Source: Burkholderia mayonis
GTDB lineage: Bacteria > Pseudomonadota > Gammaproteobacteria > Burkholderiales > Burkholderiaceae
NCBI RefSeq assembly: GCF_001523745.2
Contig: NZ_CP013386.1
Span: 1,736,001-1,800,000, forward strand
Direction of reading: 5' to 3'
Length of the DNA: 64,000 nt
The translations under genes were made by a program, and so were the position numbers. The notes beneath the pieces are model-generated. The model did not search any database. It was not told the DNA's origin and saw nothing but the letters and a program-made list of their open reading frames with translations. Numbering within the stretch: the first letter of the stretch is position 1; every line of letters begins with the position of its first letter. Below, one piece after another: positions 47,026 through 57,400 of this stretch.

Positions 47026-48245
47026 TGGCGCGCGTGTCGCGCCGTCCGCGATTCATGTCGATGCCGGTCGATGCCAGCGTCGCGGCGATGGCGAGAGCAA
47101 TCTCTCGCTTGTGGTTCGCGAGGTTCCTGCGGCTGCCGATCGAGACGGTCGGGATGCTGCCGACGCGAACGGCGCACTTTGCGCGATGGCTGCGGCTGTC
47201 GGTCGGCGCATGCGCGACGCGGCCGGCGCACGCGCGGGGCCTCGCGTGGCGCGCACGGTCGTCGGCCGCCATAGCCGCGTTCGTCGCCGGCATCGCGTGC
47301 ACGGCGCAACCGGCGCGCGCAAGCGAGCCGCCCGCCGCCTGCCGTGCGCTCGCCGACGATCCGACCGTGTCCCAATTCAGCCGCACGCTGCCCGCGCGAC
47401 CGGTGCGGATCGTCGTGCTCGAATTCATGTTCGCCGAAGATCTCGCCGCGCTCGGCATCACGCCGGCCGGCATGACCGATCCCGCGTACTACCCGGTCTG
47501 GATCGGCTATGACGACGCGCGGCTCGCGGGCGTGCCGGACGTCGGCACGCGGCAGGAGCCGAGCCTCGAGGCGATCGCGGCCGCGAAACCGGATCTGATT
47601 CTGGGTGTCGGGCTGCGACATGCGCCGATCTTCGATGCGCTGTCGCGGATCGCGCCGACGGTGCTGTTCAAGTACAGCCCGAACTACGTGCAGGACGGGC
47701 GGCAGGTCACGCAGTTCGACTGGGCGCGGGCGATCCTGCGCACGATCGGCTGTCTGACGGGGCGCGAGCAACAGGCGCGTGCGGTTGACGCGCGGGTCGA
47801 CGCGGGACTCGCGCGCGACGCGCGGCGGATCGCGGCGGCGGGGCGCTCGGGCGAGCGCGTCGCGTGGCTGCAGGAGCTGGGGTTGCCGGATCGCTACTGG
47901 GCGTTTACGGGCAACAGCGCGTCGGCGGGCATCGCGCGCGCGCTCGGCCTCGAACCGTGGCCGGGCGAGCCGACGCGCGAAGGCACGGCGTATGTGACGT
48001 CGGAGGATCTGCTGAAGCAGCCTGACGTGGCGGTGCTGTTCGTCAGCGCGACGGAGCCGGGCGTGCCGCTCGACGCGAAGCTCGATTCGAAGATCTGGCG
48101 GTTCGTGCCGGCGCGGCGAGCCGGGCGGGTCGCGCTCGTCGAGCGGAATATCTGGGGATTCGGCGGGCCGATGTCCGCGCTGAGGCTGGCTGACGAGATG
48201 ACCGAGCGGTTGCTGGCGCTGCCGGAGCCGGGCTTGCGCCGATAG
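47025..48245 (+). CDS. orbB: Periplasmic ferric-siderophore binding protein (FhuD-like)
   Basis: Up to 406 residues from ATG 47025. The Sec signal lies unusually deep ([21 protein letters not shown], about residues 69-89), so the true start is probably one of the internal ATGs (47055, 47088 or 47154). The mature domain has [43 protein letters not shown] and [11 protein letters not shown], then the long bridging helix region [20 protein letters not shown], all typical of type III binding proteins. It feeds the adjacent importer. Confidence 0.88.
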   Translation: MARVSRRPRFMSMPVDASVAAMARAISRLWFARFLRLPIETVGMLPTRTAHFARWLRLSVGACATRPAHARGLAWRARSSAAIAAFVAGIACTAQPARASEPPAACRALADDPTVSQFSRTLPARPVRIVVLEFMFAEDLAALGITPAGMTDPAYYPVWIGYDDARLAGVPDVGTRQEPSLEAIAAAKPDLILGVGLRHAPIFDALSRIAPTVLFKYSPNYVQDGRQVTQFDWARAILRTIGCLTGREQQARAVDARVDAGLARDARRIAAAGRSGERVAWLQELGLPDRYWAFTGNSASAGIARALGLEPWPGEPTREGTAYVTSEDLLKQPDVAVLFVSATEPGVPLDAKLDSKIWRFVPARRAGRVALVERNIWGFGGPMSALRLADEMTERLLALPEPGLRR

Positions 48246-48388
48246 CCTCGGAAGCGCCGGCGGTCGCGGCCAATCATCCCTTCGTCCCGGCCGAGCTCAT
48301 CGGGTTCGACATCCACCGCATACCGAAACGAGTCGGCAGCGCGATAGGCCGGGCGGAACTGGCCGCCGCGACGATCGAGATTGAACGC

Positions 48389-50806
48389 CTACTCCTCCGA
48401 ACAGGCCCCCGCGCATGGCGCGATGTGCCCTTGGCGCAGCAGCTCGCTGGCTCGAGCGGCCCCCACCGCCTCGCTGAAACGGAAGCCTTGCGCGTTCGTC
48501 GCCCGATTCGTTGCAGCCAGCAATGCGCGCTGCTGCTCGGTTTCCACACCCTGGGCGATGACCCCGATCCCGATATCGCGCGCCAAGGTGACGATGGCGC
48601 GGATCGTCGCCGCACTTTCGGGATCGATGGTGGACCGCCGGACCAGGGATTGCGCGATCTTGAGATGGTTCACGCGATATGCGTTGACGTAGTCGAATGA
48701 CGCGAACTCGCTGCCAAAATCGTCGATGGCGATCTTCGCGCCGAGTTCATGTAGCCGCGCGAGCACGTCGGACTGCGCCCACGCGAGCCTGGCGAGCGTC
48801 GTCTCGGTCACGTCGAACTCCAGATCGGAGGGTGCGAGACGCCACTTCGCGGCGGTTTCAGCGACATCGCGCACGAACGCCCGAGCGCTCTTGAGCTCGA
48901 ACAGGGACAGATTGATCGCGATCATCAGCGGGGCCACCCCCTCGTCGCGCCATGCGCTCATTTGGCGGCACGCCTGGTCCAGCACCCAGTGTCCGAGCGC
49001 CGCCATGGTGCCGTTCCGCTCGGCGATCGGAATGAAAACACCGGGGGAAACGAGGCCCCGCGCCGGATGATGCCAGCGAACCAAGCCTTCCATTCCCAAA
49101 ATATTTCCGGAGGACAACTCGATCTCGGGCTGGTACTGAAGCTCCAACTCGCCGCGATCAAGCGCTCCCCTCAAGTCTTCGGCGAGTGCGACACGTTCGA
49201 GCACCGCCCGATCGAGCCCGTCGGAATGAAAGCGATGCCGGCCGCCGCCCATGTGCCGCGCGCGGAGGAGCGCTAATTCGGCCTGCGCCAGCATGGCCTC
49301 CGCCCCCTCGTCGCCCTGGACGTATGGACGAACGCCAATGCTCGCCGTGATACGCACATCGTTGCCGTCGAGCCGGTAGGGAGATGCCAGCGCCGTCTGA
49401 AGTTTCGCCGCCAGCACCCCGGCGTTCGCCGGCTCGTCCATCTCGCCTTGCAGCACGGCAAACGTGTCGCCGCCCAGCCGGGCAACCAGGTCGCTCGCGC
49501 GCATGCAGTTCCCGAGACGCTCTGCCGCCTCTCGGAGCAGCAGGTCGCCGATCGGGTAGCCCAGTCTGTCGTTGACCTGCTGGAAGCGGTCGAGATCGAC
49601 GAGGAAGATCGCAAACGCCGTGCCGCCATGCTGGGCTGCGGCAAAAGCCTGCCACAGCCGCGCGACGAAGCTGGCCCGATTCGCCAAACCCGTGAGCGCG
49701 TCGGTGCGAGCGAGCTGCGCGATCTTTTCCTCCGCTGCCTTGCGCTCGGTGATGTCGATGATGATCCCTTCGACCTCGATCAGCCGTCCACTCTCGTCGC
49801 GGACCGGCACGTAGCGATTCTCGACACAACGGCAAGCGCCGTCGCCGGTGCGCAGGCGGATCTCGATCGAAACGCCATCGACGTCCTTTTCCATGATGCG
49901 CGCGAGCGCCGCGTCGATCTTGGCCTGATCGTCCGGATCGACGAGCTCGTGGGCCCACGCCGGCGAGGCCAGCAACGCAGCGCGGTCGTGGCCGAATCGG
50001 GTGATGTCATGCGATATGTAGACGAGCGGAAACGAAGGCTCGCCACGCAGACGGTAAAGGATGACCGGACTGTTCCGGACGAAGATGTCGGCTTCGGCAA
50101 GCGCTTTGGCTCTTTCCTCGACAGCCTCTTCCAGGCCGCTCGTCTTGAAGGCCGCTTCCTGGGTCGTCTGCCACTTCGTGGTCAGCACGCACGCCGCCTG
50201 GCGGATCTCGATGTTGTCCAACGGCTTCTTGAGGATGAGCACGCGGTGGTCTGCGCCGAGGCGCCTCGTCAACGTCCCTCGCGGGTAATCGGACTGCGAG
50301 CTGCACAGCGCGAATTGCAACTGCGGGTCCACTTGCCAGAGTCGTTCGATGGTCCGAAGGCTGTCCCGGCCGGGCCGCATATGCATGTCGATAAAGGCCA
50401 TCGCATAGGGTTTGTTTTTCGCCAGCGCGCGCACGACCCGTTCGAGCGCTTCCTGGCCCTGATACGCGGAATCGACCTGAAACGCTTCGCGAGCGGCTGG
50501 AGCCTCGCCGGAAAAGGGCGGCTGGGTGGTGGCCCGCACGGTTGCTTTGCCCACGAGAATCTTGCGGAAATCCTGGTGAGTCGCATCATCGCCGTCGATC
50601 ACCAGCACGCGGCGATTGACCGTCGCGATCTGTTCGTTCGCGCGATGCCTTTCAGCGGCCCCGTGGTGGTTCCTGGACAAATGCCACGCGCCGGCCGAGG
50701 CAGTCGCCGCGCGTCTGGCGGGCCGTGTCCCCCTCGGCGGCCAGTGCGGTTCGGCGGAAGGCCCGGATCCGCCCTGTTCGTGATGAAGCCTCGATTGAAA
50801 GCGCAT
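48389..50806 (-). CDS. REC-PAS-GGDEF-EAL protein with degenerate catalytic motifs
   Basis: An 805-residue cyclic-di-GMP-type protein from ATG 50806, preceded by GGGGAG. Residues 65-205 are a receiver domain with phosphoacceptor Asp140 (AFIDMHM) and the late Lys in LKKP. Residues 240-360 are PAS/PAC. Residues 365-530 are a diguanylate-cyclase fold, but the signature is GGDTF (445-449) instead of GGDEF, so cyclase activity is unlikely. Residues 545-795 are an EAL domain with EGL for EAL at 573-575, DDFGSE intact at 695-700, and AQGVET for AEGVET at 751-756. It may be a weak phosphodiesterase or a c-di-GMP sensor. It sits opposite to and inside the siderophore locus. Confidence 0.9.
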   Translation of the reverse strand: MRFQSRLHHEQGGSGPSAEPHWPPRGTRPARRAATASAGAWHLSRNHHGAAERHRANEQIATVNRRVLVIDGDDATHQDFRKILVGKATVRATTQPPFSGEAPAAREAFQVDSAYQGQEALERVVRALAKNKPYAMAFIDMHMRPGRDSLRTIERLWQVDPQLQFALCSSQSDYPRGTLTRRLGADHRVLILKKPLDNIEIRQAACVLTTKWQTTQEAAFKTSGLEEAVEERAKALAEADIFVRNSPVILYRLRGEPSFPLVYISHDITRFGHDRAALLASPAWAHELVDPDDQAKIDAALARIMEKDVDGVSIEIRLRTGDGACRCVENRYVPVRDESGRLIEVEGIIIDITERKAAEEKIAQLARTDALTGLANRASFVARLWQAFAAAQHGGTAFAIFLVDLDRFQQVNDRLGYPIGDLLLREAAERLGNCMRASDLVARLGGDTFAVLQGEMDEPANAGVLAAKLQTALASPYRLDGNDVRITASIGVRPYVQGDEGAEAMLAQAELALLRARHMGGGRHRFHSDGLDRAVLERVALAEDLRGALDRGELELQYQPEIELSSGNILGMEGLVRWHHPARGLVSPGVFIPIAERNGTMAALGHWVLDQACRQMSAWRDEGVAPLMIAINLSLFELKSARAFVRDVAETAAKWRLAPSDLEFDVTETTLARLAWAQSDVLARLHELGAKIAIDDFGSEFASFDYVNAYRVNHLKIAQSLVRRSTIDPESAATIRAIVTLARDIGIGVIAQGVETEQQRALLAATNRATNAQGFRFSEAVGAARASELLRQGHIAPCAGACSEE

Positions 50807-51584
50807 GCCAGGTTCTCCCCGCAAGCCTGATCCCGCTATCGGTTGGCGCTGCTACGAACCGACCCTTGGGCGCGTCGCCGGAAAAAAACGGGCGCCGAAC
50901 ACATGAAGGGGGCGCATCGATCTCGCCCATCGTGATCGCAGCCGTACCGAACCAACCGGCTGCACGAGGTCGCTCGCAGACTTCGCGGCGACGGATCAGG
51001 CCGCAGACATTCGATTGCTCTGTACGGGTTGGACGTTTTCAGGTTGCTCCGCGCTGGCGGCGACTTGGGGTTCAAGGTGTCGACGTCGGCTTGCCGGGTC
51101 GCCTCATGCGTCGAGTTGCGCATGCGTCGTGGTCAGGTTGCGACCATAGATCGGGCCAATCTCGTCAGACGATAAAAGTATAGTCGCGCATATCCCTCTG
51201 ACAAACTTCGGTCGTCGAGAACGGTTCTCGCGCCCGGCGGCGAATTGAGGATCCGACGTGGTGTAGTCAGGTTGTGGGGCGATCGCGTGGACGATCGGCG
51301 CTTGACGGTCCGCAGCCGGGGCACGATCGACGCTCGAATGTCCACGATCCGGCCCCGGGTTCCGGGTTCCGGGTTCTGGGTTCTGGGTTCTGGGTTCTGG
51401 GTTCTGGGTTCTGGGTTCCGGACTTCGGCCGACATCCGCACGACGCGATCACTCCGCGGCCGCCCCGTTTCAGCCACTCGGATTCGCGCAGTCATCCTGA
51501 CTGTTTGCGCGGTGACATGGGCCACGCAGTTGACCGTGCCGTTATCCGACGGAGCGTTCCGGGGGAAGCTATGAGGTTCCGGCC
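50807..51584 (+). other. Accessory intergenic DNA upstream of the GGDEF-EAL gene
   Basis: About 780 bases without a convincing gene. It holds the minus-strand promoter region of the GGDEF-EAL gene and the 7-bp repeat listed separately. Composition is mixed and codon-like periodicity is weak. Confidence 0.5.
51354..51421 (+). repeat. 7-bp tandem repeat TCYGGGT, eight full copies
   Basis: TCCGGGT at 51361 and 51368, then TCTGGGT six times (51375-51416), with partial units at both ends. Such repeats change copy number easily and are used as VNTR typing loci in this group. It is in non-coding DNA between the GGDEF-EAL gene and the oxidoreductase remnant. Confidence 0.9.
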
Positions 51585-52028
51585 ATGCAGGGACAAGCCC
51601 GCGACGGCCGCACGCTTGCGCGCGAAGCGTACTTCCTTGAATGCGCGCGCGATATCGTGGCGGTTGCGCGCATGCCCTTGATGGTCACGGGCGGCATTCG
51701 CCGCCGCGCGGTGGCCGAGGCGGTGATCGACAGCGGCATCGCGATGGTTGGCATCGCAATGGCGCTATCGATCGATCCGAACCTGCCGCGCGACTGGCAG
51801 GACGGCAAGGACAACGCGCCGACGCTGCGTCCGATTGCCTGGAAGAACAAGGCGCTGGGCTCGCTGGCCAATATGGCGGTCCTCAAGTTTCAGCTCAAGC
51901 GGCTCAGCGAGGGACGTGCGGTCGATCCGGACGTCTCGCCGCTCAAGGCCCTGGTGTTTCAGCAACTCGCCGCCGCATGCCAGACACGGCGTTACCGCCG
52001 ATGGGTGGTCCGCAGAACGCCCCGTTAA
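51585..52028 (+). pseudogene. C-terminal fragment of an NADH:flavin oxidoreductase (old yellow enzyme family)
   Basis: The frame encodes only the last part of a TIM-barrel flavin oxidoreductase, about 140 residues of a family usually near 370-420. REAYFLECARDIVAVARMPLMVTGGIRRR is the phosphate-binding strand, and DSGIAMVGIAMALSIDPNLPRDW the next. The FMN- and substrate-binding N-terminal two-thirds are absent upstream. The break point is close to 51600, where sequence becomes unrelated. It is best read as the remnant of a gene cut by an insertion or deletion. Confidence 0.75.
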
Positions 52029-52377
52029 CGTCATGGGCGTCGTGCCGTTTTCGGTGGTCAAGCGGCTGCGGCGTCAGCAGAACGATGGTATTTGAATCCG
52101 CTCCGCGACTACCCAGGCGACGCCGGACCCAAACAGCATGCGTCGCTATCTCGGCGCCAGGCGGCAGATTGCGAGAGCGCTGCGGGCTGACGTCGGTCGG
52201 GCGCAATTCCGCGTCTCGCCTTGATTGTCGGGAAGACGCATGCCCGCGAGATCGCGAAGAGAAAGCCCTCGAGCGGCAATGCGTGCGCGCGCTCCCGCTC
52301 GAACGAGCGACACGTCCGCGCGGACGCGACCGCGGGGCCGTCCATGACCGCCCCGCGCACGACGATTCCGTTCCGAA
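52029..52377 (+). other. Gap between the oxidoreductase remnant and the exporter gene
   Basis: About 350 bases with no gene, repeat or clear terminator that I can support. Short minus-strand frames here lack ribosome sites. Confidence 0.5.
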
Positions 52378-54123
52378 TCAGCCCGCCGTCCCATTCGCCA
52401 ACACTGCCCGCTCGGCCCCGTAGGTCTCGCTGACGATCTTCCCGTTATCGAGCTTGAGCACCCGATCCGCGATCGGGAAGTACCGGTCGTCGTGGCTGAT
52501 CACGATCGCCGTCTTGCCGCGCGCGCGCAGCTCCGGCAGCAGTTGCTCGTAGAACACCGCCTTGAACGCCGGGTCCTGATCCGCCGCCCACTCGTCGAAC
52601 AGATACAGCGGCCGATCCTCGAGATACGCGACGACGAGCGCAAGCCGCTTGCGCTGCCCCGTCGACAGCGCGCGCGTCGAGAACGCGCCGTCGACGACCT
52701 GCACCTTGTGATCGAGCGAGAGCTTCGCGACGAGCGCGTTCGCGCGCGCGTCGGCCTGCGCGCGCGCCGCGTCGCTCGGATCGACGATGCCGAGCAGCGC
52801 GTCGAACAGATGGAAGTCGTTGAACACCGCCGAAAAGCGCTCGCGGTACGCGGCGCGCTCGGCGAGGCCGATCGGCTTGCCGTCGAGCTCGATCGCGCCG
52901 CTCTCGGGCTCGTAGAGGCCCGTCAGCACCTTCGCGAGCGTCGTCTTGCCGCTGCCGTTGCCGCCGACGATGAACACGAGCTCGCCCGGCTTCAGCGTCA
53001 GGTCGATCGGGCCGACGCGGAACATCCGCTCGTCGCGCTCGTGGAAGTACGAATGCGTGACGCCGCGCAGCGCGAGCGTGTCGAACGGCACGTGCGATGC
53101 GCGCTCGTCGGGCGGCGGCGCCGTGCGCAGCGCGCCGAACTGCGCCATCAGCTTCTCGATCCGCTCGAGCGACACGCGCGCCGCGTTCAGCGTCGGCACG
53201 TTGTTCAGGAGGCCGTCGAGCGGCAGCAGCATGAACAGGAACACGACCACGTAGCCGGATGCGGCGGGGCCGTTGCCGCGCACGCCGAGCGCGGGCCAGA
53301 ACGCCGCGACGCCGAGGAACACGTAGAACAGGAACACGATCCAGCCGACGCCGATCGCGTACGCGCTGAACGCGCGGCGGCGATGGTCGCGCACTTCGGC
53401 GATCGCGGCGCCCAACTGGCCGTCGACGAACTGGCGCGAGCGCGCCTGATGCAGCTTCAGCTCCTTCGCGCCCGAAAAAAGCGCGCCGAGGTAGCCGAAC
53501 AGCTTGTCCTGCGAGCGACCGGCGTCCTCGAGCCAGGCGATCGCGCGCTTGTCGCCCGCGTGGTAGCCGAGCGAGCCGACGAGGATCGCCGCGACCGCGA
53601 GCAGGCACACGGGCCATGACAGCCACGCGAGATAGCCCAGGCAGCCGAACACGATCGAGCCGTGCATCACGAGGTTCGGCAGCGCGAAGAACAGCATCGA
53701 CACGTTGGTCGCGTCGTCGGTCAGCACCGACTGGACGGGCGCCGCGCCGATCCGTTCGACGTCCTGCAGCTCGGCCGCCGCGACGCGCCGCGCGACGTGC
53801 TCGCGCAGTTGCGCCATCGTGTCCTGCGACAGGCGGGCGAACAGCACGCCGGTGACGATCCGGGTCACGAGCGCGATCACCGCGCACAGCCCGAAGCGCC
53901 ACGCGAGCGTGGCGTCGGCCGCCCCAGGCTGCGACAGCGCCCGGCTCAACGTCGCGACGAGCAGCACGCTCGACGCCCCGTTCAGCACGCATGCGGCGAG
54001 CGCGATCGCGAACGCGCCGCGTGAGCGCTTCAGGAGCGCGAGGATCAGGCGCCGCGCGTACTTCGCGGCGGGTCCGGAATCGGTCGGGGGCGGGGCGTCG
54101 AGGCGCCCGGTGGCAGCGGTCAT
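52378..54123 (-). CDS. orbE: Cyclic-peptide-type ABC exporter (siderophore/precursor export)
   Basis: A 581-residue half-transporter of the SyrD/PvdE cyclic-peptide exporter family, from ATG 54123 (MTAATGRLDA). The frame runs on upstream through low-complexity sequence. Six membrane helices (about 30-320) precede the ATPase: Walker A GGNGSGKTT, signature LSTGQRKR with Thr in place of the first Gly, typical of this family, LYLFDEWAADQDP and ISHDDRYF. Divergent orientation from the NRPS matches the ornibactin layout. It should move the siderophore or its acylated precursor across the inner membrane. Confidence 0.9.
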   Translation of the reverse strand: MTAATGRLDAPPPTDSGPAAKYARRLILALLKRSRGAFAIALAACVLNGASSVLLVATLSRALSQPGAADATLAWRFGLCAVIALVTRIVTGVLFARLSQDTMAQLREHVARRVAAAELQDVERIGAAPVQSVLTDDATNVSMLFFALPNLVMHGSIVFGCLGYLAWLSWPVCLLAVAAILVGSLGYHAGDKRAIAWLEDAGRSQDKLFGYLGALFSGAKELKLHQARSRQFVDGQLGAAIAEVRDHRRRAFSAYAIGVGWIVFLFYVFLGVAAFWPALGVRGNGPAASGYVVVFLFMLLPLDGLLNNVPTLNAARVSLERIEKLMAQFGALRTAPPPDERASHVPFDTLALRGVTHSYFHERDERMFRVGPIDLTLKPGELVFIVGGNGSGKTTLAKVLTGLYEPESGAIELDGKPIGLAERAAYRERFSAVFNDFHLFDALLGIVDPSDAARAQADARANALVAKLSLDHKVQVVDGAFSTRALSTGQRKRLALVVAYLEDRPLYLFDEWAADQDPAFKAVFYEQLLPELRARGKTAIVISHDDRYFPIADRVLKLDNGKIVSETYGAERAVLANGTAG

Positions 54124-54211
54124 CGGCAGGTTACGAGTCGAATGAAGATCGGGACGGCGCTTCGACGCGGCGAAGCGGACGGCGAGGCGCGTGCGCGCCC
54201 TCTGCCTGCTA

Positions 54212-54236
54212 GACGAACGGGCGGGCGGAATCTTTA
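54212..54236 (-). promoter_or_regulatory. MbaS-dependent promoter 2 (exporter gene)
   Basis: On the minus strand TAAAGA (54236-54231) and CGTC (54215-54212), again 21 bases from T to C and followed by T. One base of the -35 box differs from the other two promoters. It lies 89 bases upstream of the exporter ATG. Confidence 0.65.
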
Positions 54237-54344
54237 CCCGCGGCGTTCGCTTTGGCAGGCGTCGATGGCGTCCGGGCGCGCCTGCCCAGCCGTCACGGCG
54301 CGCGCCGGCCACACGCCCGCCGCCGCGCCGGGTAAACAGCGCGG

Positions 54345-54370
54345 TAAAAAATTTCACGCGTGATTCGTCT
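54345..54370 (+). promoter_or_regulatory. MbaS-dependent promoter 3 (NRPS mbaI)
   Basis: TAAAAA at 54345-54350 and CGTC(T) at 54366-54370, 21 bases T to C, within TGATTCGTCTC. Promoter 1 has CGATTCGTCTA at the same place. It lies 86 bases upstream of the mbaI ATG. Confidence 0.75.
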
Positions 54371-54408
54371 CACTGTTGAAGCGGCCCTTTCCTTTCGCGG
54401 CCGGCGAC

Positions 54409-54459
54409 ATGAACGAATCGGCCCAAGCGGCCGGATCCAACGGACTTCACGCCCTATGA
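54409..54459 (+). other. 16-codon upstream ORF overlapping the mbaI start
   Basis: ATG 54409 to TGA 54459 encodes MNESAQAAGSNGLHAL and overlaps the mbaI start codon as ATGA. There is no good ribosome site before either start. It could couple translation into mbaI or be chance. Confidence 0.35.
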
Positions 54460-57400
54460 CGAGCTTTCCGATTGCGCTGCATCAACGAATCCACGCGCTC
54501 GCGCGGCGCGATCCCGACGCGCCCGCGCTTGCGTCGTTCACGCCCGACACCGTGCGCCTGTCGCGCGGCGAACTCGACGACCGCGCGGCGCGCCTCGCCG
54601 CGCAACTGCGCGCAGTGGGCGTGACGGCGGAAGTGCGGGTCGGCGTGTGCGTCGCACGCTCGTGCGACCTGTTCGTCGCGCTCCTCGCGGTGATGAAGGC
54701 GGGCGGCGTGTTCGTCGCGCTCGATCCGCGCCATCCGGCCGCGCGGCTCGACTGGGTCGCGCAGGACGCGGGGCTCGCGCACGGGATCGTCGACGCGTCG
54801 GCCGACGCCGCGATGCGCGCGCGCTTCGCGCAGTGCCTCGACGTCGCGAGCGTCGCGCAGCCGGACCCGGCCGCGCCGCGCGTGCACGGCGACGACGCGG
54901 GCGATGCGGTGCATCCGCGCGCGGCCGCCTACATGATCTATACGTCCGGCTCGACGGGCACGCCGAAGGCGGTCGTCGTCGAGCACGGTCCGCTCGCCGC
55001 GCACGGCGACGCGCTCGCGGAATCGCTGCCGATCGGGCCCGACGATCGCGTGCTGCATTTCGCGTCGGTGAATTTCGACGTCGCGATCGAGGCGTGGCTC
55101 GTGCCGCTCGCGGTCGGCGGCAGCGTCGTCGTCAGCGATCCGCCGCCGTTCCCGCCCGACGCCGCGCACGCGCTGATCGCGCGCGAGCGCGTGACGAACA
55201 CGACGCTGCCGCCCGCGTACCTGCGCGAGTTCGCGGCGGTGTGCGCGCGCGAAGGCGTGCCGCCGTCGCTGCGCGTGCTGCTGTTCGGCGGCGAGGCGAT
55301 GTCGCAGGACGCGTTCGACGAGATCCGCCGCGTGTTTCCTTCGATCCGCCTCGTCAACGGCTACGGGCCGACCGAGACCGTGATCTCGCCGATGCTCTGG
55401 CCGGTCGATCCGGGCACGACGCCCGCGCTCGACGACGGCAACGGCTACGCGTCGCTGCCGATCGGCTGGCCGATCGGCTGGCGCGTCGCGCGCGTCGAGC
55501 GGGCGGACGGATCGATCGCGCACGGTGACGCAGGCGAACTGCTGCTCGGCGGCGCGTGTCTCGCGCGCGGCTATCACGGCCGCCCGGCGCTGACCGCCGA
55601 GCGCTTCGCGCCGGACCCGACGGGCGAGCCCGGCGCGCGGATCTACCGGACGGGGGACCTCGCGCGCGAGCGCGCCGACGGCTCGTTCGACTATCTGGGC
55701 CGGATCGACGATCAGGTCCAGGTGCGCGGCGTGCGCGTCGAGCCGGGCGAGATCGCCGCGTGCCTGCTCACGCATCCCGGCGTGCGCGACGCGGGCGTGC
55801 TCGCCGAGACGGCGGGCGGGCGCACGCAGTTGATCGCGTGCGTCGCGCTCGCCGCGCCGCGAACCGAGACGCTCGCCGGCCATCCTGCGTTCGAACGACA
55901 GCCGGATGACGATGCGCTGCGCGCCCACGTCGCCGCGCATCTGCCGGCCGCATGGCTGCCGCATCGGTTCGTGCGTTTCGACAAGCTGCCTTACACGCTG
56001 AACGGCAAGCTCGACCGCGCCGCGCTGCGCAACGCGGTCGCGGCGCAGCCCGTCGAGGCCGCCGCCGATTTCGACGCGCCGCGCACCGACACGGAGCGCC
56101 GCGTCGCCGCGCTGTGGCAGCGCCTGCTGAACGATCGGGCGCCGATCGGCCGCGTCGACCGCTTCTTCGTGCGCGGCGGCGATTCGCTCGCGGCCATGCA
56201 GTTGCAGGCCGCGATCCGGCTCGAATGGCGCGTCGATCTGCGGCTCGATGCGATTTTCGACGACGCGCCGCTTGCCGAGCTCGCCGCGCGGATCGACGGC
56301 GCGCAGCCGGAAGCGGATCGGCCGGTCGTGGCCGCCGCGCCGACGGCGCGCGCCGATGCGGACAACGCGGCCGGCGCCGTTGAGCGTCCCGCGTCGTTCG
56401 CGCAGCAGCGCTTCTGGGTGCTCGCGCGCACGCAGGATGCGGGCGCTGCCTATCACGTGTCGTTCCATTGGGACGTCGACGGCGGGCTCGACCTCGACAC
56501 GCTGCAGCGCGCGCTCGATGCGCTGATCGCGCGTCACGAGGCGTGGCGCACGACGCTCGTCGAGAACGACGACGGAATCGTCGTGCAGCGGATCCATGCG
56601 ACACTGCCGGTGCGGATCGCGGCCGTCGATCTGCGCGGCGAGTTCGATTCGTCGCGCGCCGCGCGCCTGGCCGAATTGACCGAGCGCCACGCGGGCGCGC
56701 CGTTCGATCTGTCCGACGGCCCGCTCGTGCGCGCGCTGCTCGTGACGCTCGCCGACGGCGCGCAGCGCTTCCTGTTGACGACGCACCACGCGGTCAGCGA
56801 CGGCTGGAGCTCGCGCTGCGCGTTCGACGAGCTGACGACCGCGTACGCGGCGTTCGCCGAAGGCCGCGAGCCCGTGCTGCCGGCGCTGCCGATCCAGTAC
56901 GCCGATTACGCGCAATGGCAGCGCGACGCGCTCGATGCGAGCGAAACCGCGCGCCAGCTCGCCTACTGGCGCGCCGCGCTCGCCGACGCGCCCGCGCCGC
57001 TCGCGCTGCCGCTCGACCGGCCGCGCGCGACCGAGCGCGACTATCGCGGCGGCCGGCTCGCGCGGCGTCTTTCGTCCGCCGTGTCTCGGGCGGTGCGCGA
57101 TGCCGCGCGCCGGCTGCACGCGTCGCCGTTCACCGTGCTGCTCGCCGCGTTCGACGCGTGGCTGTTTCGCCTGACGGGCGAGCGCGACCTCGCCGTCGCC
57201 GCGCCGATCGCGCAGCGCGCGCGTCCGGAGACCGCGCCGCTCGTCGGCCTGTTCCTCAACACGCTCGCGCTGCGCGCGCACGTGTCGCCCGCGCAGTCGT
57301 TCGAATTGCTCGTCGCCTCGGTGCGCGACGCCGCGTTCGGCGCGTTCGCGCATCAGGACGTGCCGTTCGACAAGGTGGTCGACGCGGTGAAGCCGCCCGT

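Noticed and set aside
51354..51421. Possible CRISPR-like array
   Set aside because: Units are contiguous 7-mers without spacers; it is a simple tandem repeat. No cas genes are present.
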